Assembly (NCBI GenBank): GCA_026706845.1
Contig: JAPOXY010000005.1
Location: 42,492-95,518 of the forward strand
DNA length: 53,027 bases
Direction of reading: 5' to 3'
Origin: Gemmatimonadota bacterium
Lineage (GTDB): Bacteria; Latescibacterota; UBA2968
Translations under genes and position numbers: made by a program
Part shown: positions 24,282 through 34,420 of the stretch, in pieces
Numbering within the stretch: the first letter of the stretch is position 1
Layout: the number at the start of each line of letters is the position of its first letter
Notes under the pieces: generated by a model
What the model saw: the letters and a program-made list of their open reading frames with translations, nothing else
What the model was told of the DNA's origin: nothing
Database searches by the model: none

Positions 24282-27200
24282 CTATTGAATCCAGTAGTGC
24301 TGGTGCTGGAATGGATAGCTCGGCAGCGAGATGCGGCGGCGCGTTTCTCCCGCAAATAGCCCGGGAAATGATACCGAAAGTCCCGCTTCATAAGCTTTTG
24401 CTACTGCTTCTATAAAACCGTTGTCTCCCAGACTCGACAATACAACGGGTGGATTCGCGTCGCCTTCTATCGGTCCCGGCACCGCACTCGGGCCGATCTC
24501 GATGAGTACATTGACTCCCAGGTTCACAAGCTTCTTCGCGCATTTGTCCAATGCCGCCGGTTCCTGTGCTTGCCGACGCCAATACGCCGCGTCGAGGACT
24601 TCGACGCCCCCTGTCACACTGCTCACAAGGACCAGAGATGGCGATGCGATTGTGACGTCTGTGAGGGTGGCTTCCAGACTGTCCGTGTCCCATTCCAGCG
24701 CAACCCGCAAGCCATCCTCCAGGCTAAAGACGCCCGCCGCCTGTGCCGCTGCAATTTCCCCTATACCGTGCCCGACCACCACGCTGGGCTGAATCCCCAC
24801 GCTTGACCACAGTGCCGTAAGCGCGGATCCCATTGCATAGATGGCAGGCAGGTCAGATAGATCACCGGTCTGACCGAACATCGCGTCCAGCAACGAGGTG
24901 TCCCGCTCTTCCCGAATTACTTTGTCGCAGCGATCCAGAACGGCTCGGACTACTGGCTCGCTTTCGTAGAGGTCTTTCCCCATGCCGATCCACTGGCTAC
25001 CCTGTCCGGTGTACGCGAAGGCGATTTTTGTCGCTGTGCGCGGTTCCGGTCTTTCTCCTGTTTCTGAGAGTGCCTGTAGTTTTTCTCGTAGAGACGCAAC
25101 ATCCTGGAATACGATGCCCGCGCGGTGGTCGAAATGGCTGCGTCCCACACCCGCTGTCCACGCCATGTCGGCAAGCAGGTCCACATCTTCGGAGGCAAGC
25201 TCTTCAAGCCAGGACAGATAGCGTTCTGTCAGATCCCGGAGAGCTTCATCGGATTTCCCCGATAGGGGCAGGAGCCGCGTCTGGCGCAGAGCAAACGCTT
25301 CTTCCTCGTCTGGGAGATCCAGAACGGATAGGGAAACGGGTTGTGCTGAACCCACAGGTGTTGTATCCGGGCTGTCATACCCCTCTACGACAACATGTGC
25401 GTTCGTGCCCGATATCCCGAAGGCGCTTACCCCGGCCCGCGGCGGTCGGTCGGGATGGCTCGGCCAGTCCGTCAATTCGGAAGTCACCTGTACCGGCAAC
25501 CGATCCCAGTCTATATGCGGACTCGGATTCTCAAAGTTCAGGTGCTTCGGTATCTTTCCTCGCTTCATCGCCAGCACTGCCTTGATCAGAGCCGCAACCC
25601 CGGCAGCTGGCTCCAGGTGGCCGATATTGGTCTTCACTGAGCCGATCAAAAGCGGGCGGTCTGCTTCGCGGCCCTTGCCGTAAACAGTAGCCGCTGCCTG
25701 AACTTCGATCGGATCGCCCAACTCCGACCCTCCTCCGTGGGCTTCCAGATAATCTACTTCTGATGGGGCAACGCCCGCTCGCGACAGCGCTTCTTCGATC
25801 ACCCGCTCCTGTGCCGGTCCATTTGGCACGGTGGGTCCTGCGCTGGCTCCGTTCTGGTTGACCGCAGACCCGCGGATCACGCCCCAGATGCGGTCGCCGT
25901 CGGCTTCTGCCTCGCTCAGCCGCTTGAGGACGACTATCCCGCAGCCCTCGCCGCGCGTGAAGCCGTCTGCAGAGGCATCGAAGGGCCTGCCCTGCCCCTC
26001 TCGTGACAACATGCCCAGGTCCGCCATTTCTCTGGTTAAATCAGGTGATAAAACTGCGTGTGTCCCTCCAACCAGAGCCATATCTACTTCGCCCTGCCGC
26101 AAACCCATCACTGCCTGGTGTACCGCGACCAGTGATGACGCGCAGTTGAGTTCCACCGGTATCGTCGGTCCCTCCAGACCAAGGAGGAAAGCAATTCGCC
26201 CGACCGTCATGCTCGCGGCAGTGCCCAGATAACTGATGCCGTAGTCGCTGGCAGTCATCAGGTCCCGGTATTCGCTGGTGGCGATGCCGGCATATAGCCC
26301 GGTGCGGCTGCCCTTCAATTCGTCTGGATCCATCCCCGCATCCTCGAGCGCTTGCCAGGTCGTCTCCAGCATCATGCGTTGCCGCGGATCCATAATGCGC
26401 GCCTCAATCGGCGAAATCCGAAAGAATCTCGCGTCAAATTGATCAATGCCCTCCACAAATCCGCCCCGGCGATAAGCTGCGTACTGGGGTGGAAGGTCTT
26501 TGGCGAGATTGTTCCATGAACCGGGATCCTGGCGTCCGTCGGTCACCGCGTCTTTGCCGTTTTCGAGCAGGTGCCAGAAGGTGGAAAGATCCGGAGCGCC
26601 GGGGAAGTGGCACGCCATGCCCACGATTGCAATACCGTCGTCCTCGCGCTGCACTGCCGTCTGCGGTTCTGGCTCGGGTTGCACCTGAGGCTGAGGGGCG
26701 GGCGCATCGCTGACTTCGCCGAGTTCCTCGACCAGATGGCGGGCGAGACTGGCGATGTCCGGGTAGTCAAATACCACGGTGTTGGGGACCACGTACTCAT
26801 CGGCAAATGCCCGGTTCAGACGATTCCGCAACTCTACCGCCATCAGTGAGTCCATTCCCAAATCGAAAAATCCCACTGTGGGTTCCGGCGCTGTCGGCAA
26901 CCTCAGCACTGCCTGTACCTCCTGCTGCAGGAAGGATACAAGCAGGTCCTCGGGTGCCGCTGCAGGTGCCTCTCGCAGTTGGGAAAGCAGGTCCTTTGAC
27001 GAGGCCGAGGCGTCGGCTTCGTCGTCCGCATCGGCGGACAGCAAGTCCTCCAGGAAGGGAGGACGATCTTCGACCGCCTCTTCGAACACTGACCAGTCCA
27101 TCGACATCACCACGGAAGTCGTGGCGTCCTGACGCACCAGTTGATCGAATGCCCGGATACCCTGTTGCGGGGTAAACCAGCGGCCGCCAAGCGCTGACCG

Positions 27201-30200
27201 CTGTTGGTCAATCCGCTCCCGCTGTTCCGCTGCTTCGCCGATCTCCGACCACGCTCCCCAGGCAATGGCCTGTCCGGGTAGCCCCATCGCGCGGCGGTGC
27301 CCGGCGAGTTGGTCCAGAAATGCATTGGCTGAGGCGTGGTTCGCCTGTCCCGGATTGCCCATGACGCCAACCCGGCTCGAGAAGAGGACAAACATGTCCA
27401 GGTCGCGATCCAAAGTCGCCCGATGCAGATGCCATGCGCCCAGTATCTTTGGCCAGAGCACGGTTTCGAATCGCTCCCAACTCTGGTTGGTCAGCGCGCC
27501 GTCCGACAGCACGCCCACGCTGTGGATCACGCCTCCGAGCGGCGGTAGCGTCTCATCTATCCGCGCCATCATCTCATCTATTGCGTCGGCATCTGTCACG
27601 TCTGCGATCTCTACCTGCACTTTCACGCCGCGTTCTCGCAGCCTGCGGATCACCTCCTCAGCCTCGGGGTCCGGTGCCCGGCGCCCGTTTAGCGCAATTG
27701 CGCCCGCACCGCGATCCGCCAGCCAGTCTGCTACGGCGCATCCGATCCCACCCAGACCGCCGGTCACCAGATAGGTGCGGTCCTGTCGCAACTTGCCTTT
27801 CAGGATCGGTGGCGTTGTTACGACGATTTTTCCTATGTGCCGGGCGGCGCGCATGAAGCTCAGCGCGGCTCCGGCTTCGGCGAGCGGCCACCTGCTGTGG
27901 GTGATCGTTTTCAGTTCTCTCGACGAAAGGCGCGCCATCACGTCCCGCAGGACTCTTCCCACCCACGCCGGATCGGTTTTTTTCAGAACATCCAGTTCCA
28001 GGATGTCGTAGGCCACATCCGGACGTACAGCCGCCATCTCTTCCTCGCTCAAGATGTCCCGCCGTGCCAATTCCACGAATCGACCGCCGTGCTTGAGGCA
28101 GGACAGGCTCGCGTCGATGAAGCCCTCTCCAGTCAGGCTGTTCAGCACCACATCGATGCCCTCTCCATTTGTAGCTTCGAGGATCTCTTTTCCAAACGCT
28201 GTCTGACGGCTGTCGAATATGTGTTCCACGCCCAGTGATCGGAGATAGGTCTGCTTCGGCTCGCTCGCGGTGGCAAAGACTTCTGCGCCTGCGGCTTGCA
28301 CCAGCTGAATGGCAGCCAATCCCACACCACCCGAACCCGCGTGAATCAGCACCCGATCGCCAGCCTCCAGTCCCGAGAGTTCGAAAGACAGCGCGGCGGA
28401 TACGAACGCGCTCGGCACTGTGGCAAGTCCAGTGACGGAGAAGCCCGATGGCGCGGGTGCTACCAGTTCCTCCCGCGTGACCATTTGCGCCCCGAACGCC
28501 CCAAATCCCAATCCGACCACATGGTCGCCGACGGAGATGGTCGAGACATCGGAACCCACCTCGAGGATATAACCGCACATCTCTCTGCCCAGATTTCCCT
28601 CCTCAATAAAGCCGAGTGAACGAAACACATCCCAGAAGTTGAGCCCGGAAGCCTCGACTGAGACGCGAACCTCGCGCGGTTCGAGAGAAGGTGCCGGTAG
28701 CGGCTGGACATACGGTCTCTCGAACACGCCGTCCGGATCCGGAGCCAGCACCCAGTCCGGCTCCTCAGGCAGAGACAGACGCTCCGCTTCGGTGCCCATC
28801 CGAATCAGGCGGGCAACCTGGCGACTTCCCGATCTGTATGCGATGTGATTCTCGGGATCGGGATACAGGAGTTCATTGACGAGGTCGGGTGCCGGTGCCA
28901 TATCGCCGGGGTCCAGATCGATCATCCTCGGCTGCAGATGCGCTGCTTCTCGGGCTACTGCTTTGCCGAAGCCCCAGAGTGCTGCGCCGGCGAGTTCTCC
29001 ACCGCGCTCCCGCTCTAACACCTGCGCTCCGCGCGTGATAAACCACACGCCCTTTTCAGGTGTCATATCGGAGTCGGCGACGGCCTGCACCAGCGCGAGT
29101 GCGCTCGCCCCCACTCGCCGTACATCCTCCGCCATTTCCCCGGTCGTTGCCTCTGCTCCATGGCCTTCCAGTGACGCGAGATGTACAATGCCGCTGAGTG
29201 GCATGTCGTCCGGTAGCTCCATCAGGAGTGATCCCCACGCCTCGCGCTGTTCCATATCTATGGTCTTTCTGATAATTTCAGAGTCTTCCTCTACCTGTGG
29301 GCCATCGCTACAGGCCAGCACGACCGTCTGGTTTCGCGCCGCGAGTTCTGACGCGAGTTCCTCTGCGGCTCTTCTCTGGTCTGCCGCCAGAATCCACGCG
29401 CCTCCCTGCTCTGTCACCACCGCTGGTCCCTGCGCCACGATTACGCCCTTATCCAGCGTCCTGGTGGCGTCGGACTCATCTACGCCCAGGACTTCTACTT
29501 CCTCGAAGCCCACGTTGCCGAGCGCTCGTCGCCATACCGAAGGCTCAGCCAGGGCGTGGTGCGGGCGGTAGCTGTCGGCAAATCGCCACCAGCCATCCAG
29601 TTGTCCGAAAGTCAGATCCATCCAACCCAGGCCGCTGAGGTTCTCGAGTGCGATTAACTGCCCCGATGGCGCGAGAAGGTCACGACAGTGTGCGAGTGTT
29701 TCCTCCAGGTATCGCGTGGCGTGTAGCACATTGGACGCGATCAGCAAGTCATAACTATGGGCGTCAAAGCCCTGTGCCACGGGATCCTTTTCGATATCCA
29801 GCGGACGGTATTCGATAGCCTCGTCTCCGAACCGCGCTTCGGCTTCCGCAAAGAAGCCCGCGGATATATCCGTGTACATGTAGTAGAACCGTCCGTCCGG
29901 AAGTTCTGGCAATACGGACGCGGTTGCCGAACCCGTACCCGCGCCGACCTCGATGACTCTGAGGCGCCGACCGTCTGGCAATGCGGACACGAGTGCTCGC
30001 ACCGCATCGCCCAGCATACTGTTCGCCGCTCGTGCCACAGGTGCCTTCAGATACAGATCGGCTGCGGTCGGTTCTCCGCTGCTGAACAGAAGGGTCAGCG
30101 GATCTTCGCGACCGCGGAGCACCTCGGCCAGAGCGCGGCCAGAGCGCCGAAACAGCCCGATCTCGGTCAGGCCGTGGGAGTGCAGGTCGGTCATCCGGGA

Positions 30201-33200
30201 GGCGAATTCCTCAAGGTCGCCCGGCATTTCTTCCGGCAGCGGATCTTCGGGTCCTATGACCACGACAAAGTTGTCGCCCTTCTCTTCCAATACCCCCGAT
30301 TTGGCGAGCATTTCGAGCATTCGGCGGAAGAGGCGCTTGTGCTCCTCGGTAACTTGCAGGCGTTGCCGCAAGTCTTCGGGATCCACGGTCTCGCCCGCCT
30401 TGCGCTGCCAACCCAGCTCTTTCAGGGTCGCGAGTGCGCGGGACCGGGACCACCGTTCCAGATCCGCGAGCAGAGCGTTCCTGCCTTCGGGATCGACGCC
30501 TGCATCTATCAGATAGTCGGAGAACAACTGCGAGCGGGCGGCAACAGTTGACGGACCCGGGAAGAAGTCCGCGGGTGTTATTCCAGGTGAAAGGTCGCGC
30601 TCGCGCCACATCACTTCGTACAGGAGATCCTTCACGCCTTCGACTGCCGAGAGCAGTGCCTCCTGCGTCGCCCGCTTCACCGTGTACCCACTCAGGCGGC
30701 CAAGTGGAACGCCGTTCAGGTCGTAGATGTTCAGTTCACCGCTCAGGACTTCCGGAGGTTCGTCCGTTTCCTGGGAAGCCTCATTCAAACGCACGTGACA
30801 GACAATCCGATCCGGTAGCTGTCCCGTCAGCCACAGCCGCTCCCAGCCGAATGGCAGATATGTGGTTTCGCCCCCGGCTCCCTCCAGGTTTCGCGCCGCG
30901 CCCACGACTTGAAAGCAACCGTCCAGGACGAGCGGATGGACATCCAGCCCGTGCCTGGTCAGAGTTTCGGGCAGAGACACCTCTCCCAATGCCTCGCCCG
31001 GGCGGGACCAGACGTTCCCCAGCGTGCGGAAGAATGGACCGAGATCGACCCCGGTACTCGCCCTGTGGCGGTAGTAGCCCGCCACATCTACTGGTGAGAG
31101 GCTGGCCTTGAGACTTTCCAGATCAATCCTCTCACCTGCTTCCGGTATAGGAACACCAGACGACACGCGACCTTCCACGTGTACTGTCCATTCCCCTTCA
31201 CTACCCTTGCTGAAGATCTGGACTTCGCGCGACGACGCCTGCTCAGAGGCGTCGAGCACGACCTGCATCTTTCGTCCCTCTTCATCCGCCCCGTCCTCCT
31301 CTTCGAAGACCATCGCGTTGTGCAACTGGAAATCCTCCACGACTACTGATTCGCTCTCCTCGAGGAACGCTGCCGCGCACGCCATGGCCCCGTAGAGCGC
31401 GCCGGGTGCCACGATCCGGCCAAACACCTTGTGGTCGTTCAGATAGGATGGATCCGAGGGGAATACTTCCGTCTCAAAGGTGATTTCTCCGCGGGCTGAT
31501 TCGTGCCGAGCACCCAGCAGCGGATGGTCGGAACTCCGGCGCTGACGCTTCGGTGGCTCAAGCCAGTGGTGATTGCGCTGGAATGGATAGCTGGGCAGCG
31601 AGATCCGCCGCCGTGTCTCTCCTGCGAAGAGTCCCGCGAAACGAATCGGGAATCCCGCCTGGTACGCCTCTGCGACCGATCCCACGAAACCGTCGGTGCT
31701 TTCGGACTCTGATGGCGGAGAGAGGCTCGACAGCACTACTGGCACCGGTGTCTGTGGCGACGCTGGCCAGGCGGAGGCCGCCATTGGCGCCAGCACGGAT
31801 CGCGGGCCAATCTCCAGTACCACATCGACCCCGAGATCCGATAGTGTTTTCACCCCCTGGGCGAATGCCACTGGCTCCCGAGCATGCCGTCTCCAGTAGG
31901 CTCCGTTTTGCGACTGGCCCGGTTCTACGGCTCTACCCGTCAGGTTGCTGACCACAGTAAGGGAAGGCGGCTGGATCTCCACACCATTGAGGGACGCTTC
32001 CAGTTCGTCCAGGATGGGTTCAACAAGGGCGCTGTGGAATGCTTTGGCAGTGTTCAGCCGCCTGACCCGTATGCCCTCCTGTTCGAATCGCTTCGAGATC
32101 GCTTCAATTTCCGCAATCGGGCCGCTGACCACCTGGTGGTTCCCGTTGTATCCCGAGATGCTCAACCCGGCGCCAGAGGAGGCTGCGTTTACCGTCTCCA
32201 CCGCCACCGCCACGCGATCGGCCGGTGCGAAGACCGCGGCCATGCCGCCCTCTTCCATCTGCGACATCAGCGCGCCGCGCACGGCGGCGAACCGCATCCC
32301 GTCTTCAAGGCTGAACACGCCTGCTGCCTGCGATGCCGCGAGTTCTCCGATGCTGTGTCCGACGACCACATCGGGACGGATGCCGACGCTCGACCAGAGC
32401 GCTGTCAGTGCGCACTCCAGCGCGTAGAGGGCAGGCTGTTCCCAAGCCGTGTCGCCGAGGTCCTCTTCACCTTCGGACCGACCGAACATCACGTCCAGCA
32501 GCGAGGAACCTCTCTCCTGAAGAAGGACTGCCTCGCAGCGGTCCAGGACTGCCCGCGCCACTGGCTCGCTTTCGTAGAGCACCTGTCCCATGCCGACCCA
32601 TTGGCTTCCCTGTCCGGTGTAGGCGAACGCCGCCCGGGTCGGTGTTCGCGATGATGCGCCCCCATCTGCTTCAGTTAGACTACGGAGGCGCTCTCGCAGC
32701 GATTCCGCGTCGTGGAAGACGATGCCCGCGCGGTGATCGAAGTGGCTCCGGCCCACGCCCGCTGTCCACGCCATGTCTGCAAGTATCGCCTCTTCTTCTT
32801 CGGCGTGTTCGTCGAGCCATGAAAGGTACCGCTTCCCCAGGTCCCGAAGTGCCCCATCGGATTTTCCCGACAGCGGAAGGAGACGGGTCCTTCGCGGCTG
32901 GACTTCCTGCTCCGGCAGCGGGAGATCCCCAACGGTCGCTGGCAGCGAGATTGCCACTGGCTTCGCGGAGCCAACAGCAGCGGATGCACCATCCGAAGCA
33001 CGGTATTCCTCCATTACAATGTGGGCATTCGTCCCGGAGATCCCGAAGGAGTTTACCCCCGCGAGTCGCGATCGATCAGGACGGTGCGGCAAGTCCATCA
33101 TCGACGATGTCACCCGCAATGGTAGGCTGTCCCAGTCGAGACTCGGGTTGGGATTATGGAAATGGAGGTGTTTTGGAATCACACCCCGCTTCAGTACCAA

Positions 33201-34331
33201 CGCGGCTTTGATCACTCCGGCTACGCCTGCGGCTGACTCCAGATGGCCGACATTGGTCTTCACGGAACCGATGAGAAGGGGTCGGTCAGTTGATCGTCCC
33301 TTCCCGTAAACATTGGCCACAGCGTTGATCTCGATGGGATCACCCACCGTCGTTCCGGTCCCGTGCGCCTCCAGGTAATCTACGTCCGATGCGGGGATTC
33401 CCGCGTCGGACAGCGCAGTCTCGATCACTTCTTCCAGCGCGGGTGTGTTCGGCACGGTTAGCCCTGTACTGGCTCCGCCGTGGTTCACCGCCGCGCCCCG
33501 AATCACCGCCCAGATCCGATCGCCGTCCGCCTCCGCCTCATCGAGCCGCTTGAGGATGATGACCCCACAGCCCTCACCTCGCACGTAACCGTTTGCGGAC
33601 GCGTCAAAGGTTTTGCACTGCCCATCCGGAGACAGCATCATCGCATCCGCGCGCAGTTCGTATATGCGACCGTTCAGAATCGCCTGTACGCCGCCTGCGA
33701 TGGCAAGATCTGCTTTGCCCTGCTGCAGGTCTGCCACCGCGTCGTGGACTGATACCATGGATGACGCGCACGCGGCATCTACTGCCTTTGCCGGTCCCCT
33801 TAGCCCCAGCACGAAAGAGACCCGTCCGCTGGCGCCGTTGAGGTTGGTGCCGCTGAGGGCGTAGAGACAACTGGCAGCCTCGGCGGGTTTGCTCGAGTCC
33901 ACGACCAGCATTCGGTATTCGTCGTTGCTGATCCCGGTGTACACGCCGGTGCGGCTCTCTCTCAACCCCTCTGGATCGATTCCCGCGTCCTCAAGAGCCT
34001 CCCAACTCGTCTCCAGCATCATTCGCTGCTGCGGATCCAGTAGTTCTGCCTCCACCGGGGAAATCCGGAAGAAGGCGTCGTCGAACTGGTCGATATCGTC
34101 AACGAAGGCACCGAAACGGCAACCTTCGCTCTGTACCGTGTCGTCGGGAAAGAGCTGGCTCCACCGCCCTACGCCTGAGCCCGGGACGCCTTCGCTGACG
34201 GCATTCCCGCCGGCTTCGAGCAGACGCCAGAAGGCAGAGATGCCCGGCGCGCCGGGGAATCGGCAGGCCATACCTATGATCGCTATTGGTTGGTCTGATA
34301 CGGAAGGACCGAAAGATTTGTCCGGTTTCAT
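24282..34331 (-). CDS. Type I polyketide synthase: KS-AT-DH-MT-ER-KR-ACP then KS-AT remnant
   Basis: A 3349-residue megasynthase. Module 1: KS (Cys188, His323, His363), AT (Ser660 in GHSIG; His766 in 'AFHS', the malonyl-type motif), DH (His967 in H-x3-G-x4-P, Asp1137), C-methyltransferase (1461-1467 'EVGAGTG'), ER ('HAGSGGVG' 1997-2004), KR ('GGLGGIG' 2191-2197; Ser2318/2319; His2332 where Tyr is usual), ACP (Ser2495). Module 2: KS (Cys2730, His2865, His2905), then AT with GHGIG at 3187-3191 (Ser replaced by Gly3189) lacking about 87 residues including the catalytic His; it stops without ACP or thioesterase. It should make a reduced, alpha-methylated chain from malonyl units. GGAGG lies 8 bases before ATG 34331. 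The DNA looks more G+C-rich than the flanks by eye. Confidence 0.95.
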   Translation of the reverse strand: MKPDKSFGPSVSDQPIAIIGMACRFPGAPGISAFWRLLEAGGNAVSEGVPGSGVGRWSQLFPDDTVQSEGCRFGAFVDDIDQFDDAFFRISPVEAELLDPQQRMMLETSWEALEDAGIDPEGLRESRTGVYTGISNDEYRMLVVDSSKPAEAASCLYALSGTNLNGASGRVSFVLGLRGPAKAVDAACASSMVSVHDAVADLQQGKADLAIAGGVQAILNGRIYELRADAMMLSPDGQCKTFDASANGYVRGEGCGVIILKRLDEAEADGDRIWAVIRGAAVNHGGASTGLTVPNTPALEEVIETALSDAGIPASDVDYLEAHGTGTTVGDPIEINAVANVYGKGRSTDRPLLIGSVKTNVGHLESAAGVAGVIKAALVLKRGVIPKHLHFHNPNPSLDWDSLPLRVTSSMMDLPHRPDRSRLAGVNSFGISGTNAHIVMEEYRASDGASAAVGSAKPVAISLPATVGDLPLPEQEVQPRRTRLLPLSGKSDGALRDLGKRYLSWLDEHAEEEEAILADMAWTAGVGRSHFDHRAGIVFHDAESLRERLRSLTEADGGASSRTPTRAAFAYTGQGSQWVGMGQVLYESEPVARAVLDRCEAVLLQERGSSLLDVMFGRSEGEEDLGDTAWEQPALYALECALTALWSSVGIRPDVVVGHSIGELAASQAAGVFSLEDGMRFAAVRGALMSQMEEGGMAAVFAPADRVAVAVETVNAASSGAGLSISGYNGNHQVVSGPIAEIEAISKRFEQEGIRVRRLNTAKAFHSALVEPILDELEASLNGVEIQPPSLTVVSNLTGRAVEPGQSQNGAYWRRHAREPVAFAQGVKTLSDLGVDVVLEIGPRSVLAPMAASAWPASPQTPVPVVLSSLSPPSESESTDGFVGSVAEAYQAGFPIRFAGLFAGETRRRISLPSYPFQRNHHWLEPPKRQRRSSDHPLLGARHESARGEITFETEVFPSDPSYLNDHKVFGRIVAPGALYGAMACAAAFLEESESVVVEDFQLHNAMVFEEEDGADEEGRKMQVVLDASEQASSREVQIFSKGSEGEWTVHVEGRVSSGVPIPEAGERIDLESLKASLSPVDVAGYYRHRASTGVDLGPFFRTLGNVWSRPGEALGEVSLPETLTRHGLDVHPLVLDGCFQVVGAARNLEGAGGETTYLPFGWERLWLTGQLPDRIVCHVRLNEASQETDEPPEVLSGELNIYDLNGVPLGRLSGYTVKRATQEALLSAVEGVKDLLYEVMWRERDLSPGITPADFFPGPSTVAARSQLFSDYLIDAGVDPEGRNALLADLERWSRSRALATLKELGWQRKAGETVDPEDLRQRLQVTEEHKRLFRRMLEMLAKSGVLEEKGDNFVVVIGPEDPLPEEMPGDLEEFASRMTDLHSHGLTEIGLFRRSGRALAEVLRGREDPLTLLFSSGEPTAADLYLKAPVARAANSMLGDAVRALVSALPDGRRLRVIEVGAGTGSATASVLPELPDGRFYYMYTDISAGFFAEAEARFGDEAIEYRPLDIEKDPVAQGFDAHSYDLLIASNVLHATRYLEETLAHCRDLLAPSGQLIALENLSGLGWMDLTFGQLDGWWRFADSYRPHHALAEPSVWRRALGNVGFEEVEVLGVDESDATRTLDKGVIVAQGPAVVTEQGGAWILAADQRRAAEELASELAARNQTVVLACSDGPQVEEDSEIIRKTIDMEQREAWGSLLMELPDDMPLSGIVHLASLEGHGAEATTGEMAEDVRRVGASALALVQAVADSDMTPEKGVWFITRGAQVLERERGGELAGAALWGFGKAVAREAAHLQPRMIDLDPGDMAPAPDLVNELLYPDPENHIAYRSGSRQVARLIRMGTEAERLSLPEEPDWVLAPDPDGVFERPYVQPLPAPSLEPREVRVSVEASGLNFWDVFRSLGFIEEGNLGREMCGYILEVGSDVSTISVGDHVVGLGFGAFGAQMVTREELVAPAPSGFSVTGLATVPSAFVSAALSFELSGLEAGDRVLIHAGSGGVGLAAIQLVQAAGAEVFATASEPKQTYLRSLGVEHIFDSRQTAFGKEILEATNGEGIDVVLNSLTGEGFIDASLSCLKHGGRFVELARRDILSEEEMAAVRPDVAYDILELDVLKKTDPAWVGRVLRDVMARLSSRELKTITHSRWPLAEAGAALSFMRAARHIGKIVVTTPPILKGKLRQDRTYLVTGGLGGIGCAVADWLADRGAGAIALNGRRAPDPEAEEVIRRLRERGVKVQVEIADVTDADAIDEMMARIDETLPPLGGVIHSVGVLSDGALTNQSWERFETVLWPKILGAWHLHRATLDRDLDMFVLFSSRVGVMGNPGQANHASANAFLDQLAGHRRAMGLPGQAIAWGAWSEIGEAAEQRERIDQQRSALGGRWFTPQQGIRAFDQLVRQDATTSVVMSMDWSVFEEAVEDRPPFLEDLLSADADDEADASASSKDLLSQLREAPAAAPEDLLVSFLQQEVQAVLRLPTAPEPTVGFFDLGMDSLMAVELRNRLNRAFADEYVVPNTVVFDYPDIASLARHLVEELGEVSDAPAPQPQVQPEPEPQTAVQREDDGIAIVGMACHFPGAPDLSTFWHLLENGKDAVTDGRQDPGSWNNLAKDLPPQYAAYRRGGFVEGIDQFDARFFRISPIEARIMDPRQRMMLETTWQALEDAGMDPDELKGSRTGLYAGIATSEYRDLMTASDYGISYLGTAASMTVGRIAFLLGLEGPTIPVELNCASSLVAVHQAVMGLRQGEVDMALVGGTHAVLSPDLTREMADLGMLSREGQGRPFDASADGFTRGEGCGIVVLKRLSEAEADGDRIWGVIRGSAVNQNGASAGPTVPNGPAQERVIEEALSRAGVAPSEVDYLEAHGGGSELGDPIEVQAAATVYGKGREADRPLLIGSVKTNIGHLEPAAGVAALIKAVLAMKRGKIPKHLNFENPSPHIDWDRLPVQVTSELTDWPSHPDRPPRAGVSAFGISGTNAHVVVEGYDSPDTTPVGSAQPVSLSVLDLPDEEEAFALRQTRLLPLSGKSDEALRDLTERYLSWLEELASEDVDLLADMAWTAGVGRSHFDHRAGIVFQDVASLREKLQALSETGERPEPRTATKIAFAYTGQGSQWIGMGKDLYESEPVVRAVLDRCDKVIREERDTSLLDAMFGQTGDLSDLPAIYAMGSALTALWSSVGIQPSVVVGHGIGEIAAAQAAGVFSLEDGLRVALEWDTDSLEATLTDVTIASPSLVLVSSVTGGVEVLDAAYWRRQAQEPAALDKCAKKLVNLGVNVLIEIGPSAVPGPIEGDANPPVVLSSLGDNGFIEAVAKAYEAGLSVSFPGLFAGETRRRISLPSYPFQHQHYWIQ

Positions 34332-34364
34332 GATTTAATCCTCCATGTTCGGACGGCTTTTTCC

Positions 34365-34400
34365 AGGACGGGCGGGCACGGGGACGCCGCCCCTACAATT
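34365..34400. repeat. GC-rich palindromic intergenic element
   Basis: Between the hydrolase and PKS genes lies a block (34365-34400) rich in GGGCGG/CCGCCC pairs ending CCCCTACAATT. It resembles short REP-like palindromes that recur in intergenic DNA of related bacteria. A stem of GGCGG (34371-34375) with CCGCC (34387-34391) is visible. No second copy was seen in this window, so its repetitive nature is inference. Confidence 0.45.
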
Positions 34401-34420
34401 TTCCCCTGTTTGCATGGGTT

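Noticed and set aside
24282-34331. The many plus-strand open frames inside the PKS
   Set aside because: They are antisense translations of high-G+C coding DNA with no domain content.
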